Assembly (NCBI GenBank): GCA_015062445.1
Contig: SUUQ01000009.1
Coordinates: forward strand, 1-32,888
Source of the DNA: Alphaproteobacteria bacterium
GTDB taxonomy: Bacteria; Pseudomonadota; Alphaproteobacteria; Rs-D84
Reading direction: 5' to 3'
Length of the DNA: 32,888 nucleotides
Part shown: positions 7,089 through 13,865 of the stretch, piece after piece
Layout of the letters: every line of letters starts with the position of its first letter
How positions within the stretch are numbered: the stretch's first letter is position 1
Position numbers and translations under genes: made by a program
Notes under the pieces: model-generated
The model's input: the letters and a program-made list of their open reading frames with translations, nothing else
What the model was told of the DNA's origin: nothing
The model's database searches: none

Positions 7089-7162
7089 TGGTGCGGGCGA
7101 AGGGAATCGAACCCTCGTCTTCAGCTTGGGAAGCTGACGTGCTGCCATTATACCACGCCCGC
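7089..7162 (-). tRNA. tRNA-Gly (anticodon CCC)
   Basis: The 74-nt minus-strand gene has a perfect 7-bp acceptor stem (GCGGGCG/CGCCCGC), discriminator A and an encoded CCA. The T-arm has a GGTTCGATTCC loop region and the anticodon arm is TCAGC-TTCCCAA-GCTGA, giving anticodon CCC, which reads GGG. It closely resembles glyU-type tRNAs. Confidence 0.95.
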
Positions 7163-7303
7163 CAAGAACGTGTTCGATAATATACTAAAAAACGACATAT
7201 GTCCAGTTAAAACATTTTTTATTTTATGTGGGCTTGCAAACAGGGGCAAATTGTGCATACATATCATATGTCCAACAGAACAAAACACGGAAAGGAATAA
7301 ATA

Positions 7304-8557
7304 ATGTCTAATGAAAATACTAATCCATTAATTGGCGCCCAGTTGCGTGTTCGCAGTGCGTGTGAACATTTGGGGCTGCCAAATGAAGTATATGAGATTC
7401 TAAAGAATCCAATGCGCATGGTCGAAGTGTCTATACCTGTCAAGATGGACAATGGCACCACACGTGTATTTACCGGATTTCGTGCCCAGCATAACACTGC
7501 GATTGGTCCGTCCAAGGGCGGTGTGCGTTTTCATCCGATGGTATCCCGTGACGAGGTTGCGGCCCTGTCTATATGGATGACGTTCAAGTGTGCCGTAACT
7601 GGTATTCCATATGGTGGGGGCAAGGGCGGCATAATTGTTGATCCAAAAGAGTTATCCACTGGCGAATTGGAACGGCTGTGTCGTGGTTATGTTGATGCGA
7701 TATATCCGATTTTGGGCGAAAAGAAAGACGTTCCGGCCCCAGACGTTAATACCAACGGTCAAATAATGTCGTGGTTTATTGATGAATATATCAAATTATC
7801 TGGCGACCAGTCACTGGGGACCTTTACTGGCAAACCAATTGAACTGGGCGGTTCCCAGGGGCGGACCTGCGCAACCGGATTGGGGATTGCGATTGTCATA
7901 TCAGAATCATTGCAGACAATGGGGGCCAGCATTAACGGTTCTCGCATTGCGATTCAGGGATTTGGCAATGTTGGTTCATATACAGCACTGTGCGCATCTG
8001 AAATGGGGGCACGCATTGTTTCGATTGCTGAATGGAACGTTGTTTTGTACAACGCAGACGGTATTGATATTGCGGAATTAATGAAATATAAATCAGAAAA
8101 CAACGGCAGTATCTGTGGTTTTCCTGGCGCATCCGAAATAACCCCCGACCAGTTCTGGTCATTGGACGTTGATGTTTTGTGTCCTTGTGCGATGGAAAAC
8201 ACGATTAACTCAGAAACCGCACCATTGATAAAGACATCATTAATTGTCGAAGGTGCCAATGGTCCAACGACCCTGGACGCAGAACAATTACTGTCATCAC
8301 GTGGTGTTACGATTGTTCCTGATATTTTGGCCAATGCCGGTGGTGTGACGGTGTCGTATTTTGAATGGGTCCAGAATCGCTATGGCTACTACTGGACGGA
8401 TTCAGACGTTCGTGACAAAGAAATTCGTGCCATGACAGATGCGTTCCATGCAATAAATAAAATCCGTCTGGAATATAAAGTATCGATGCGTGATGCTGCA
8501 TATATGCACTCGATCAGGCGTGTTGCCAACGCAATGAAATTGCGTGGATGGTATTAA
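7304..8557 (+). CDS. gdhA: Glutamate dehydrogenase (Glu/Leu/Phe/Val dehydrogenase family)
   Basis: This enzyme reversibly converts glutamate to 2-oxoglutarate and ammonia with a nicotinamide cofactor. At 417 residues it has the size of hexameric catabolic-type enzymes. The substrate region reads GPSKGGVRFHP (68-78), then GGGKGGI (104-110, catalytic Lys107) and PAPDVNTN (144-151, Asp147). The Rossmann glycine motif is GFGNVG (219-224). The N-terminal LKNPMRMVEVSIPV segment is also typical of the family. AAAGGAAT precedes the start. It is a single gene between a tRNA and a terminator. Cofactor preference (NAD or NADP) cannot be settled by eye. Confidence 0.93.
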   Translation: MSNENTNPLIGAQLRVRSACEHLGLPNEVYEILKNPMRMVEVSIPVKMDNGTTRVFTGFRAQHNTAIGPSKGGVRFHPMVSRDEVAALSIWMTFKCAVTGIPYGGGKGGIIVDPKELSTGELERLCRGYVDAIYPILGEKKDVPAPDVNTNGQIMSWFIDEYIKLSGDQSLGTFTGKPIELGGSQGRTCATGLGIAIVISESLQTMGASINGSRIAIQGFGNVGSYTALCASEMGARIVSIAEWNVVLYNADGIDIAELMKYKSENNGSICGFPGASEITPDQFWSLDVDVLCPCAMENTINSETAPLIKTSLIVEGANGPTTLDAEQLLSSRGVTIVPDILANAGGVTVSYFEWVQNRYGYYWTDSDVRDKEIRAMTDAFHAINKIRLEYKVSMRDAAYMHSIRRVANAMKLRGWY

Positions 8558-8564
8558 GCAACGA

Positions 8565-8593
8565 ATCCCCACTGCAGTGGTGGGGATTTTTTT
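8565..8593 (+). terminator. Terminator after the glutamate dehydrogenase gene
   Basis: ATCCCCAC (8565-8572) pairs with GTGGGGAT (8580-8587), followed by a T-run. The T-run touches the stop codon of the convergent radical SAM gene at 8592. Confidence 0.9.
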
Positions 8594-9428
8594 ATCTAAT
8601 ATTTTGCATTAAATTATTAACCACCTGTGTCAGTGGTTGACCATTAATTTTTGAACGAAAAACATTGTTCAGCACGGCCATATCGTTATTGTCTACCATC
8701 AGACAGTGTCCTGTATCATCTGGTCGCCCATCCAGTTTATACACCCCCAGATTATTTTCTTGGGCCCGTCCCGCACTGGCAATTTTTGAATTTGTATCAC
8801 AAAAAACCGGGAACATAAGTTTACCTGGAACCTCTATCAGCAATGTGTTGTCATTGGTTTCTGCCACCAACAGTCCCCGATTGCATAACTGCATCAGCAA
8901 TTCTGCAAACACCATCATTTGCTTTGGCGTGTTCAGTCCCACCATCGACAGTCGTATTGCTGGCGATAAATAATCACTGGCGCTGACATCACGAATAACA
9001 TTTGCAACACCATTTAAGTTATTGTGAAATTCATCGACAGACATTTCTATGGTCATCAGTTTTTTGTGTTTATATGCAGTTTTTGCGAAATCCCCCAGTA
9101 TCAGTTGCCGCATTTTATCATCATTTCCCCACATTGCATTTGTCTTGACGACTGGCACCATATTATTGTGTACTGCGATATCCAGACATGTTGGTATGTA
9201 CTGTGTTTGGTTGTGATAGTATGGTGCCAATGTTTCACCACCTGTAAACACCATATATTCAGATTTTGTACAGGGCATTGCATTAAACTCGACGATATAT
9301 TTTTCAACTTTGCCCAGTGGCATGATGTTTGGCGCCATATTTGGTCCACTGCATTCGCAACAGTGTGCACATTTCAGATTGCACCAATTTGTATTTTTGA
9401 TTGAAAAGCTGACTTTTTCACAACTCAT
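8592..9428 (-). CDS. Radical SAM domain protein
   Basis: This 278-residue protein carries the [4Fe-4S] motif CxxxCxxC (Cys16, Cys20, Cys23) followed by CECSGP, and a FTGGE motif (61-65) that binds S-adenosylmethionine. The second half has scattered Cys but no clear SPASM cluster, so only the core cluster is supported. The substrate is unknown: peptide, RNA or cofactor modification are all possible. It is the last gene of the LysM-HNH-radical SAM operon. Its ATG (9428-9426) starts one base after the HNH stop codon (9432-9430), so the two are tightly coupled. It has no signal peptide and is presumably cytosolic. Confidence 0.88.
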   Translation of the reverse strand: MSCEKVSFSIKNTNWCNLKCAHCCECSGPNMAPNIMPLGKVEKYIVEFNAMPCTKSEYMVFTGGETLAPYYHNQTQYIPTCLDIAVHNNMVPVVKTNAMWGNDDKMRQLILGDFAKTAYKHKKLMTIEMSVDEFHNNLNGVANVIRDVSASDYLSPAIRLSMVGLNTPKQMMVFAELLMQLCNRGLLVAETNDNTLLIEVPGKLMFPVFCDTNSKIASAGRAQENNLGVYKLDGRPDDTGHCLMVDNNDMAVLNNVFRSKINGQPLTQVVNNLMQNIR

Positions 9429-9429
9429 A

Positions 9430-9960
9430 TCAACGTTTTTTACTTTTTCGTTGTTCGAACTTATTATTTTTCAGACACTTTGCCTTGCGAAATTTTTCTT
9501 TCATTTTTGAATCTACCACAATGACTTGTGGAACAATAATAATCGCATACTGAACATCAAACAAATTTTCAAAAATCTGTGCACCTTTTTGTTCATTGCA
9601 CATCTTGTGTATTGGGTACAGATTGTCCATATTATCTTGCCCACCCCCACATCGCGGATGTAAATGATCCCATGAAAAATCACGCATATTCAGAATTGGC
9701 TGATTACAGGCATAGCATTTTGGGTTTAAATCATAGTCAATTGCAATTTTATACAGTTTTTTGATATGCCGTTTCCCCAATGCATTGACATTTTTATTCA
9801 GCATTTCCAGAATCTGATGTGGATTCCACATGATGTCACGGCGAACACCTGCGGCAATCTCTGCCGCCATATTATACAGTTGTTTTACGTGTGTTCGGTC
9901 TAATTTATTTGCACACAAATCTATGGATGCCAACAGGTCCTGAATATCTTCTGGTTTCAT
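9430..9960 (-). CDS. HNH endonuclease domain protein
   Basis: This 176-residue protein has a C-terminal HNH fold. CYAC (Cys82, Cys85) is followed by SWDHLHPRCGGGQDNMDNLYPIHKMC-type residues, with Asp98-His99, Asn113, His118 and Cys121 in the ββα-metal pattern, and ends in NEQKG. The N-terminal half contains two similar helical units, LDRTHVKQLYNMA (20-32) and LGKRHIKKLYKIA (61-73). The C-terminus is strongly basic (KCLKNNKFEQRKSKKR), suiting nucleic-acid binding. It lies between the LysM gene (2-base gap) and the radical SAM gene (1-base gap). A DNA or RNA nicking role is inferred from the fold; the target is unknown. Confidence 0.85.
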   Translation of the reverse strand: MKPEDIQDLLASIDLCANKLDRTHVKQLYNMAAEIAAGVRRDIMWNPHQILEMLNKNVNALGKRHIKKLYKIAIDYDLNPKCYACNQPILNMRDFSWDHLHPRCGGGQDNMDNLYPIHKMCNEQKGAQIFENLFDVQYAIIIVPQVIVVDSKMKEKFRKAKCLKNNKFEQRKSKKR

Positions 9961-9962
9961 GA

Positions 9963-11114
9963 TTATTTACCATCAACTGGGATTTGCAGTTCTTGTTTTG
10001 GAAAGATTAAATCCGGATTTTCGATATTGTTACGTTCTGCGATAATGCTGAACAGAATACCGCGGCGCAAAAAGTTCCGTGCAATAATCCACAGGCAATC
10101 CCCACGGCGCACGGTATAGTACGTATCGTCATCGCCGGTCATTTCTGGCATTGTGAATTTGTGCAATACAGTTGCAACAGTGCGTCCGTCGCCATCGTGC
10201 AGTCGCACCGCCAGTTCATATTCACGTCCTGTTTCCAAATCGCCTACATCCGCCCCCAGCCCAAAGTGTTTATAGTCTGATACACGTGCAAACCCCAGAT
10301 ATTTTCCATCCAGCGCCAATGATACACGCAGCCGTGGCATTGCATCACCTGTTACAACAACACGACCTGTGCTTAAATAGTCTATTTTCGATACCCGCAG
10401 ATCACCGTCTGTCAACATTGCAGGGTGCTGTAATAATGTGCTGCCATCTTTGGTCATCAACAGCGATACAGAATTTTCTGATCCCGCATCTGAAATATAT
10501 ACAAATACTTTGTCTGACGATTTTACTTCTGGTTCCGTCCCCAGCAGTGCGATTGTATAGTTCCCTGGTTTCCATGGGTTCATTGTGACATATACAAATT
10601 CGCCGTATTCATTTGTCTGTTCTGTTGCGACAATTTTACCATTTACCATGATTGATATGCCACGGTTTTCCATCCATCGTCCTGCGATTAAGACATTTCC
10701 ATCATTTTGAATACGCACGATATCAAATTCTGGTACGACAATATCTTTTTTATCTGGCTTGACGGTTTGAATGATTGGTTCTGGAACACTTGGCACAACG
10801 ATTACCCGTGATGGCTGTGGCGAACGGATAAACATAACCCAAATTGCGATAAAAATCACAATCAGTGCACACATTACCGGGAACCAGTATGCACTCAGAC
10901 CTGTACGACGTCTGCGTGCAGCATCGATATCATCTTTGTTCACAGATTGGTTTTCTTGATTGTTCTTGTCAGATTTCTTTGCGAACATGTTCAGTGATTT
11001 CAAAAATCCCCGTGTGTATTCCCGTCTGTTTTCTTGCCAATTATTTTGCTGTGCGATTGCATCATTAATCAATTCATCTGTTGAACGTTTTGTTTTATTA
11101 TTCTTTTTTGACAT
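9963..11114 (-). CDS. Single-pass membrane protein with C-terminal LysM domain
   Basis: This 383-residue protein has a charged cytosolic N-terminus (1-72), one membrane segment (about 74-97, YWFPVMCALIVIFIAIWVMF), then a periplasmic part. That part shows β-rich Ig-like repeats such as GNVLIAGRWMENRGISIMVNG and GRVVVTGDAMPRLRVSLALDG, and ends in a LysM peptidoglycan-binding domain (YYTVRRGDCLWIIARNF to about 381). The ATG at 11114 is used because AGGAG lies about 10 bases upstream. A TTG-initiated extension to 11159 lacks support. Similar proteins in alphaproteobacteria anchor to or sense the cell wall. It heads the operon with the HNH and radical SAM genes. Confidence 0.9.
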   Translation of the reverse strand: MSKKNNKTKRSTDELINDAIAQQNNWQENRREYTRGFLKSLNMFAKKSDKNNQENQSVNKDDIDAARRRRTGLSAYWFPVMCALIVIFIAIWVMFIRSPQPSRVIVVPSVPEPIIQTVKPDKKDIVVPEFDIVRIQNDGNVLIAGRWMENRGISIMVNGKIVATEQTNEYGEFVYVTMNPWKPGNYTIALLGTEPEVKSSDKVFVYISDAGSENSVSLLMTKDGSTLLQHPAMLTDGDLRVSKIDYLSTGRVVVTGDAMPRLRVSLALDGKYLGFARVSDYKHFGLGADVGDLETGREYELAVRLHDGDGRTVATVLHKFTMPEMTGDDDTYYTVRRGDCLWIIARNFLRRGILFSIIAERNNIENPDLIFPKQELQIPVDGK

Positions 11115-11198
11115 ACCGATATACTCCTGAAATACCCTTGCGTTATTAATGCTAGACAAATTATTCCAAAATTTATTTCTTTGTCAACTTAATTATGG

Positions 11199-11204
11199 TA
11201 TAAT
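11199..11204 (+). promoter_or_regulatory. -10 box (TATAAT) for the phosphofructokinase gene
   Basis: A perfect TATAAT lies 25 bases before the start codon, giving a short leader. A TTGTCA sits only 12 bp upstream, too close to be a standard -35, so only the -10 is supported. Confidence 0.55.
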
Positions 11205-11228
11205 GCTTCTCAGAAAATAGGGGTAGAT

Positions 11229-12308
11229 ATGAAAAAGATAGGAATTATGACAACAGGTGGCGATTGCAGTGGTCTGAACACTGTGATACATCGTGTGGTT
11301 CAGGGGGCACGCCAACGTCAATGGCAGGTCTGGGGGATATTGGATGGAACAGATGGGTTATATGTAAATCCGCCGGCAGCCATTAGACTGGATGACATGA
11401 TGTTGCCAATTGAAAATGCACGTCTTGCAGGCAGCTTTTTGCACAATGGTCGTGCCAATGCATTAAATTTTGAAACTGCCGCCGAAACTGGCAAGATTGC
11501 GGCATTTAACAAACGGCTGCACAGTGCACTGCACGAATTGGAATTGGACGCATTGATTTTAATTGGTGGCAACGGCAGTTTGTCTTTGGCATGGGCAAAT
11601 CGTGACACATACCGTGATGTCCAGTTGATTTGTATCCCCAAAACGATTGACATGGACATGCCGCTGACCGAACGCACAATTGGTTTTGACACAGCGGTTG
11701 AACAGTTAACCCGATTCTGTGACCAGTTAATGTTAACCGCCCGCAGTCATCATCGTTGGTTTGTTGTCCAGGCAATGGGACGTGATTGTGGATATCTGGC
11801 ATTGCATGCTGGGATTGCGTCTGGCGCATCTGCGATATTGGTACCCGAAATTCGATTTAATATTGACGATTTGGTAAAACGCATTTCAGATGCAGACACA
11901 GACTATGGCATTATCATGGTGTCCGAAGGCATTACCTTGCGTGGTCATTCTGGTCGACCTGCAGACATGATATCACGGAAATTGAATACCGCTGGCATAA
12001 CAAACCGTACTGCATTTCCCGAACATATCCAGCGGGCAGGGGACACCGCTGCAACCGATCGTATATTGGCGACCCGTTTTGCTGATTGTGCATTAAATGC
12101 AATTGAAAATGGCGAAACGTACGTGATGACGGCCTTGGAATGCGGCAATGTGCACACGGTTGGTCTGTCTGACTTTGTTGCATCTGGCGAATGTGTGTCT
12201 GATCCGCACATTCCGGAATTATTAACGTCGAACGCATACATTTCACCAGACGAACCACTGCTATCTGTTGCCCGTGACATGGGGATATACATTGGTGACA
12301 TAAAGTAA
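11229..12308 (+). CDS. pfkA: 6-phosphofructokinase (PfkA family, atypical site residues)
   Basis: This enzyme phosphorylates fructose 6-phosphate in glycolysis. The 359-residue protein has TTGGDCSG (8-15), GGNGS (113-117), PKTIDMD (137-143, catalytic Asp141), IGFDTA (151-156), MGRDCGYLA (183-191) and HIQRAGD (266-272), all recognisable PFK motifs. Two positions are unusual. The Asp of GGDGS is Asn here, and TIDND is TIDMD. Lys138 before TID is a hallmark of pyrophosphate-using forms, whereas the Gly of GGNGS points to ATP, so the phosphoryl donor is uncertain. AGGGG precedes the start, and a terminator follows 15 bases after the stop. Confidence 0.88.
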   Translation: MKKIGIMTTGGDCSGLNTVIHRVVQGARQRQWQVWGILDGTDGLYVNPPAAIRLDDMMLPIENARLAGSFLHNGRANALNFETAAETGKIAAFNKRLHSALHELELDALILIGGNGSLSLAWANRDTYRDVQLICIPKTIDMDMPLTERTIGFDTAVEQLTRFCDQLMLTARSHHRWFVVQAMGRDCGYLALHAGIASGASAILVPEIRFNIDDLVKRISDADTDYGIIMVSEGITLRGHSGRPADMISRKLNTAGITNRTAFPEHIQRAGDTAATDRILATRFADCALNAIENGETYVMTALECGNVHTVGLSDFVASGECVSDPHIPELLTSNAYISPDEPLLSVARDMGIYIGDIK

Positions 12309-12322
12309 ACATATAAAAACCA

Positions 12323-12347
12323 CCCCGCCAAATGGCGGGGAATTTTT
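12323..12347 (+). terminator. Terminator of the phosphofructokinase gene
   Basis: CCCCGCC-AAAT-GGCGGGG is followed by AATTTTT. The hairpin with its left flank is identical over 22 bp to the one ending dnaK (13821-13842). Confidence 0.88.
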
Positions 12348-12351
12348 ATGC

Positions 12352-12381
12352 TTGTATTCAACTAAATATATACGATATAAT
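12352..12381 (+). promoter_or_regulatory. Promoter of RNA B
   Basis: TATAAT (12376-12381) with a weak TTGTAT (12352-12357) 18 bp upstream. The -10 box continues into TATAC and then AGATT, the same as at the RNA A promoter, which is the main reason for calling it. Confidence 0.6.
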
Positions 12382-12387
12382 ATACAA

Positions 12388-12617
12388 CAGATTTACAGGG
12401 GAGGTAAATCTGGGACTTAGAAAATCCCATAAGAAAGTGGCAAATATATTGCCAAAAATCCCACGCAGACCGAAAAAAATCGGTCTGTATTTTCCGGCAT
12501 ACCAATGTCGGGAAGCTGTCGGATATACAATAGGTTTACACCAAAAACCGACGGGATCATTCTTTCTTATGATTTTTCTAACTTCCCGACCACCAACTGT
12601 ATTTTGGTGGTTGTTTT
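12388..12617 (+). ncRNA. Structured RNA B, unassigned family (paired with RNA A)
   Basis: This is a predicted transcript of about 230 nt. It has a 5' hairpin AGATTTAC/GTAAATCT (12389-12411). A long-range helix pairs TTAGAAAA (12417-12424) with TTTTCTAA (12574-12581) and CATAAGAAAG (12428-12437) with CTTTCTTATG (12562-12571). A local AGACCGA/TCGGTCT hairpin lies inside. GTCGGGAAG (12507-12515) pairs with CTTCCCGAC (12582-12590), after which the terminator begins. Order and spacing match RNA A, but most helix bases differ in a compensated way. It lies 18 bases before a secreted-protein gene and could be a leader or a free RNA. A 139-codon frame that crosses it has no ribosome site and is not considered coding. 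Confidence 0.68.
12589..12617 (+). terminator. Terminator of RNA B
   Basis: ACCACCAA (12589-12596) pairs with TTGGTGGT (12604-12611), followed by TGTTTT. It shares two bases with the long-range CTTCCCGAC strand, as in RNA A. Confidence 0.8.
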
Positions 12618-12635
12618 ACAGCACACGGGGAAGAC

Positions 12636-13070
12636 ATGAAAAGATTGATTTGTTTTATACTTATAACAGCAACGTTAGTGCCGTTAAACGCTATTGCAAC
12701 AACGCACTGTATAATGATGTCTTCAAATACAGTTTGCACAACGTCAAATGACTGTTATAACACATCCGACTGTACAGTTTCTTGCGATAATGTTCCAATA
12801 ACTATAATTGGTCGGTGCAGTTCAACCAGTGGCAATGCCGACAGCAGTGTTGCCGCCAACATCAGTACCAGCAGTACAAGTTCTAATAATATTTGGTGTT
12901 GGTGCACATTGGTATCGCCTGTGACGACACGTTGGGTTTTGCGTTTCCAGTATTCATCGGCATCATACTGTGCATCGCAGTGCGGTCGTGGTTGTCGTAA
13001 TGCAATGATATTTGATAATGATTCCGACAAAAACTTTCGTTCAACATTGTTTAACAATATTATCGAGTAA
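12636..13070 (+). CDS. Secreted Cys-rich protein with CWC domain (144 aa)
   Basis: Residues 1 to about 21 (MKRLICFILITATLVPLNAIA) form a signal peptide. GGGGAAG precedes the ATG. The mature chain is small and Cys/Ser/Thr-rich. From Cys61 to the end it matches the downstream gene product: a CSS...G start, Cys-Trp-Cys (88-90), a Ser-Pro followed by Trp, three Cys spaced by four (112, 116, 120) and a closing FRSTLFNN. I do not recognise the family. Disulfide bonding outside the cytosol is likely. It lies 18 bases after the RNA B terminator and 4 bases before its paralogue. Confidence 0.83.
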   Translation: MKRLICFILITATLVPLNAIATTHCIMMSSNTVCTTSNDCYNTSDCTVSCDNVPITIIGRCSSTSGNADSSVAANISTSSTSSNNIWCWCTLVSPVTTRWVLRFQYSSASYCASQCGRGCRNAMIFDNDSDKNFRSTLFNNIIE

Positions 13071-13074
13071 TGAT

Positions 13075-13815
13075 ATGCATTCATATAAATACATTTTTAT
13101 TGTGATACTTTTTCCATTGCGGACAATTGCATCGGCATGTCCAACTGGATATATTGAAATCAGCGCATCCAGTTATATTGTAATTTCCCCATCATGCACG
13201 TCTGCTCAAACAGATTTAGGACCAATTGCCACAGATTGCACTACATCAGAATGTTATCCTGAATACACATGTGGTGCATCGTATTCAAATCTAAAGTTTT
13301 CTAATTCTGTGTCTGTTCCTGTTTATGCAGGGATGCACACATCGCCTTCGTTGCATGTTTTATTTGGCGAAACGGAATGCACTATTCCATTAGTTATCGG
13401 TTTGAAATCTGGCACATTAAATTTACAGTCCAACTCGACCACATATCATGTCAGTGCGTTGCACAGTTGCTTGAAATTAAACGCATCAACGACCCCCAGT
13501 GTGACAACACCTGCATCATATACTGTGAATTGGACAGCAACATCTGATGGCACCGCTATTTCAGGTATTTCACACTGCAGCAGCTCAACTGGCAGCATCA
13601 GTTCAACCGCATCTGCATTAACAATCAGTTCCACTATTGCAGATAACAAATATTGTTGGTGCCGCATTTTATCGCCGGCTGATTCCTGGTGGGCATATGC
13701 GACCGCCTATGCGTCTGACACGACATGTTATTCTGGTTGTGCCGCCGCCTGTGCCAGCACGTTTCAGTCGAACCAAACATTTCGAGCGTCCTTGATAAAC
13801 AGTATGATGATGTGA
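13075..13815 (+). CDS. Secreted Cys-rich protein with CWC domain (246 aa)
   Basis: The signal peptide covers about residues 1-21 (MHSYKYIFIVILFPLRTIASA). An N-terminal region unique to this gene (22-165) has spaced Cys. The C-terminal domain matches the preceding gene: HCSS at 167-170, Cys-Trp-Cys at 194-196, SPADSWW, Cys at 218, 222 and 226, and FRASLINS at the end. The distances from CWC to the Cys triplet are identical in the two proteins. ATG 13075 was chosen over an in-frame upstream frame because it starts the signal peptide and lies 4 bases after the preceding stop. The ribosome site is weak, which fits coupling. Function is unknown; a tandem duplication is likely. Confidence 0.83.
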   Translation: MHSYKYIFIVILFPLRTIASACPTGYIEISASSYIVISPSCTSAQTDLGPIATDCTTSECYPEYTCGASYSNLKFSNSVSVPVYAGMHTSPSLHVLFGETECTIPLVIGLKSGTLNLQSNSTTYHVSALHSCLKLNASTTPSVTTPASYTVNWTATSDGTAISGISHCSSSTGSISSTASALTISSTIADNKYCWCRILSPADSWWAYATAYASDTTCYSGCAAACASTFQSNQTFRASLINSMMM

Positions 13816-13843
13816 AATAAACCACCCCGCCAAATGGCGGGGC
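13815..13843 (-). terminator. Terminator of dnaK
   Basis: CCCCGCC-ATTT-GGCGGGG read on the minus strand is followed by TGGTTTATTT. The plus-strand gene ending at 13815 may share it, although its own T-run is broken. Confidence 0.8.
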
Positions 13844-13865
13844 AGTTTGTTGATATCAATCCAGA

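Noticed and set aside
6712-7304. Plus-strand frames across the tRNA region
   Set aside because: They translate tRNA and repeat sequence into the familiar artefact CGRRESNPRL, and none has a ribosome site.
12332-12751. Open frame of 139 codons crossing RNA B
   Set aside because: It starts inside the pfkA terminator, has no ribosome site, covers paired RNA strands and the terminator, and overlaps the well-supported secreted gene at 12636.
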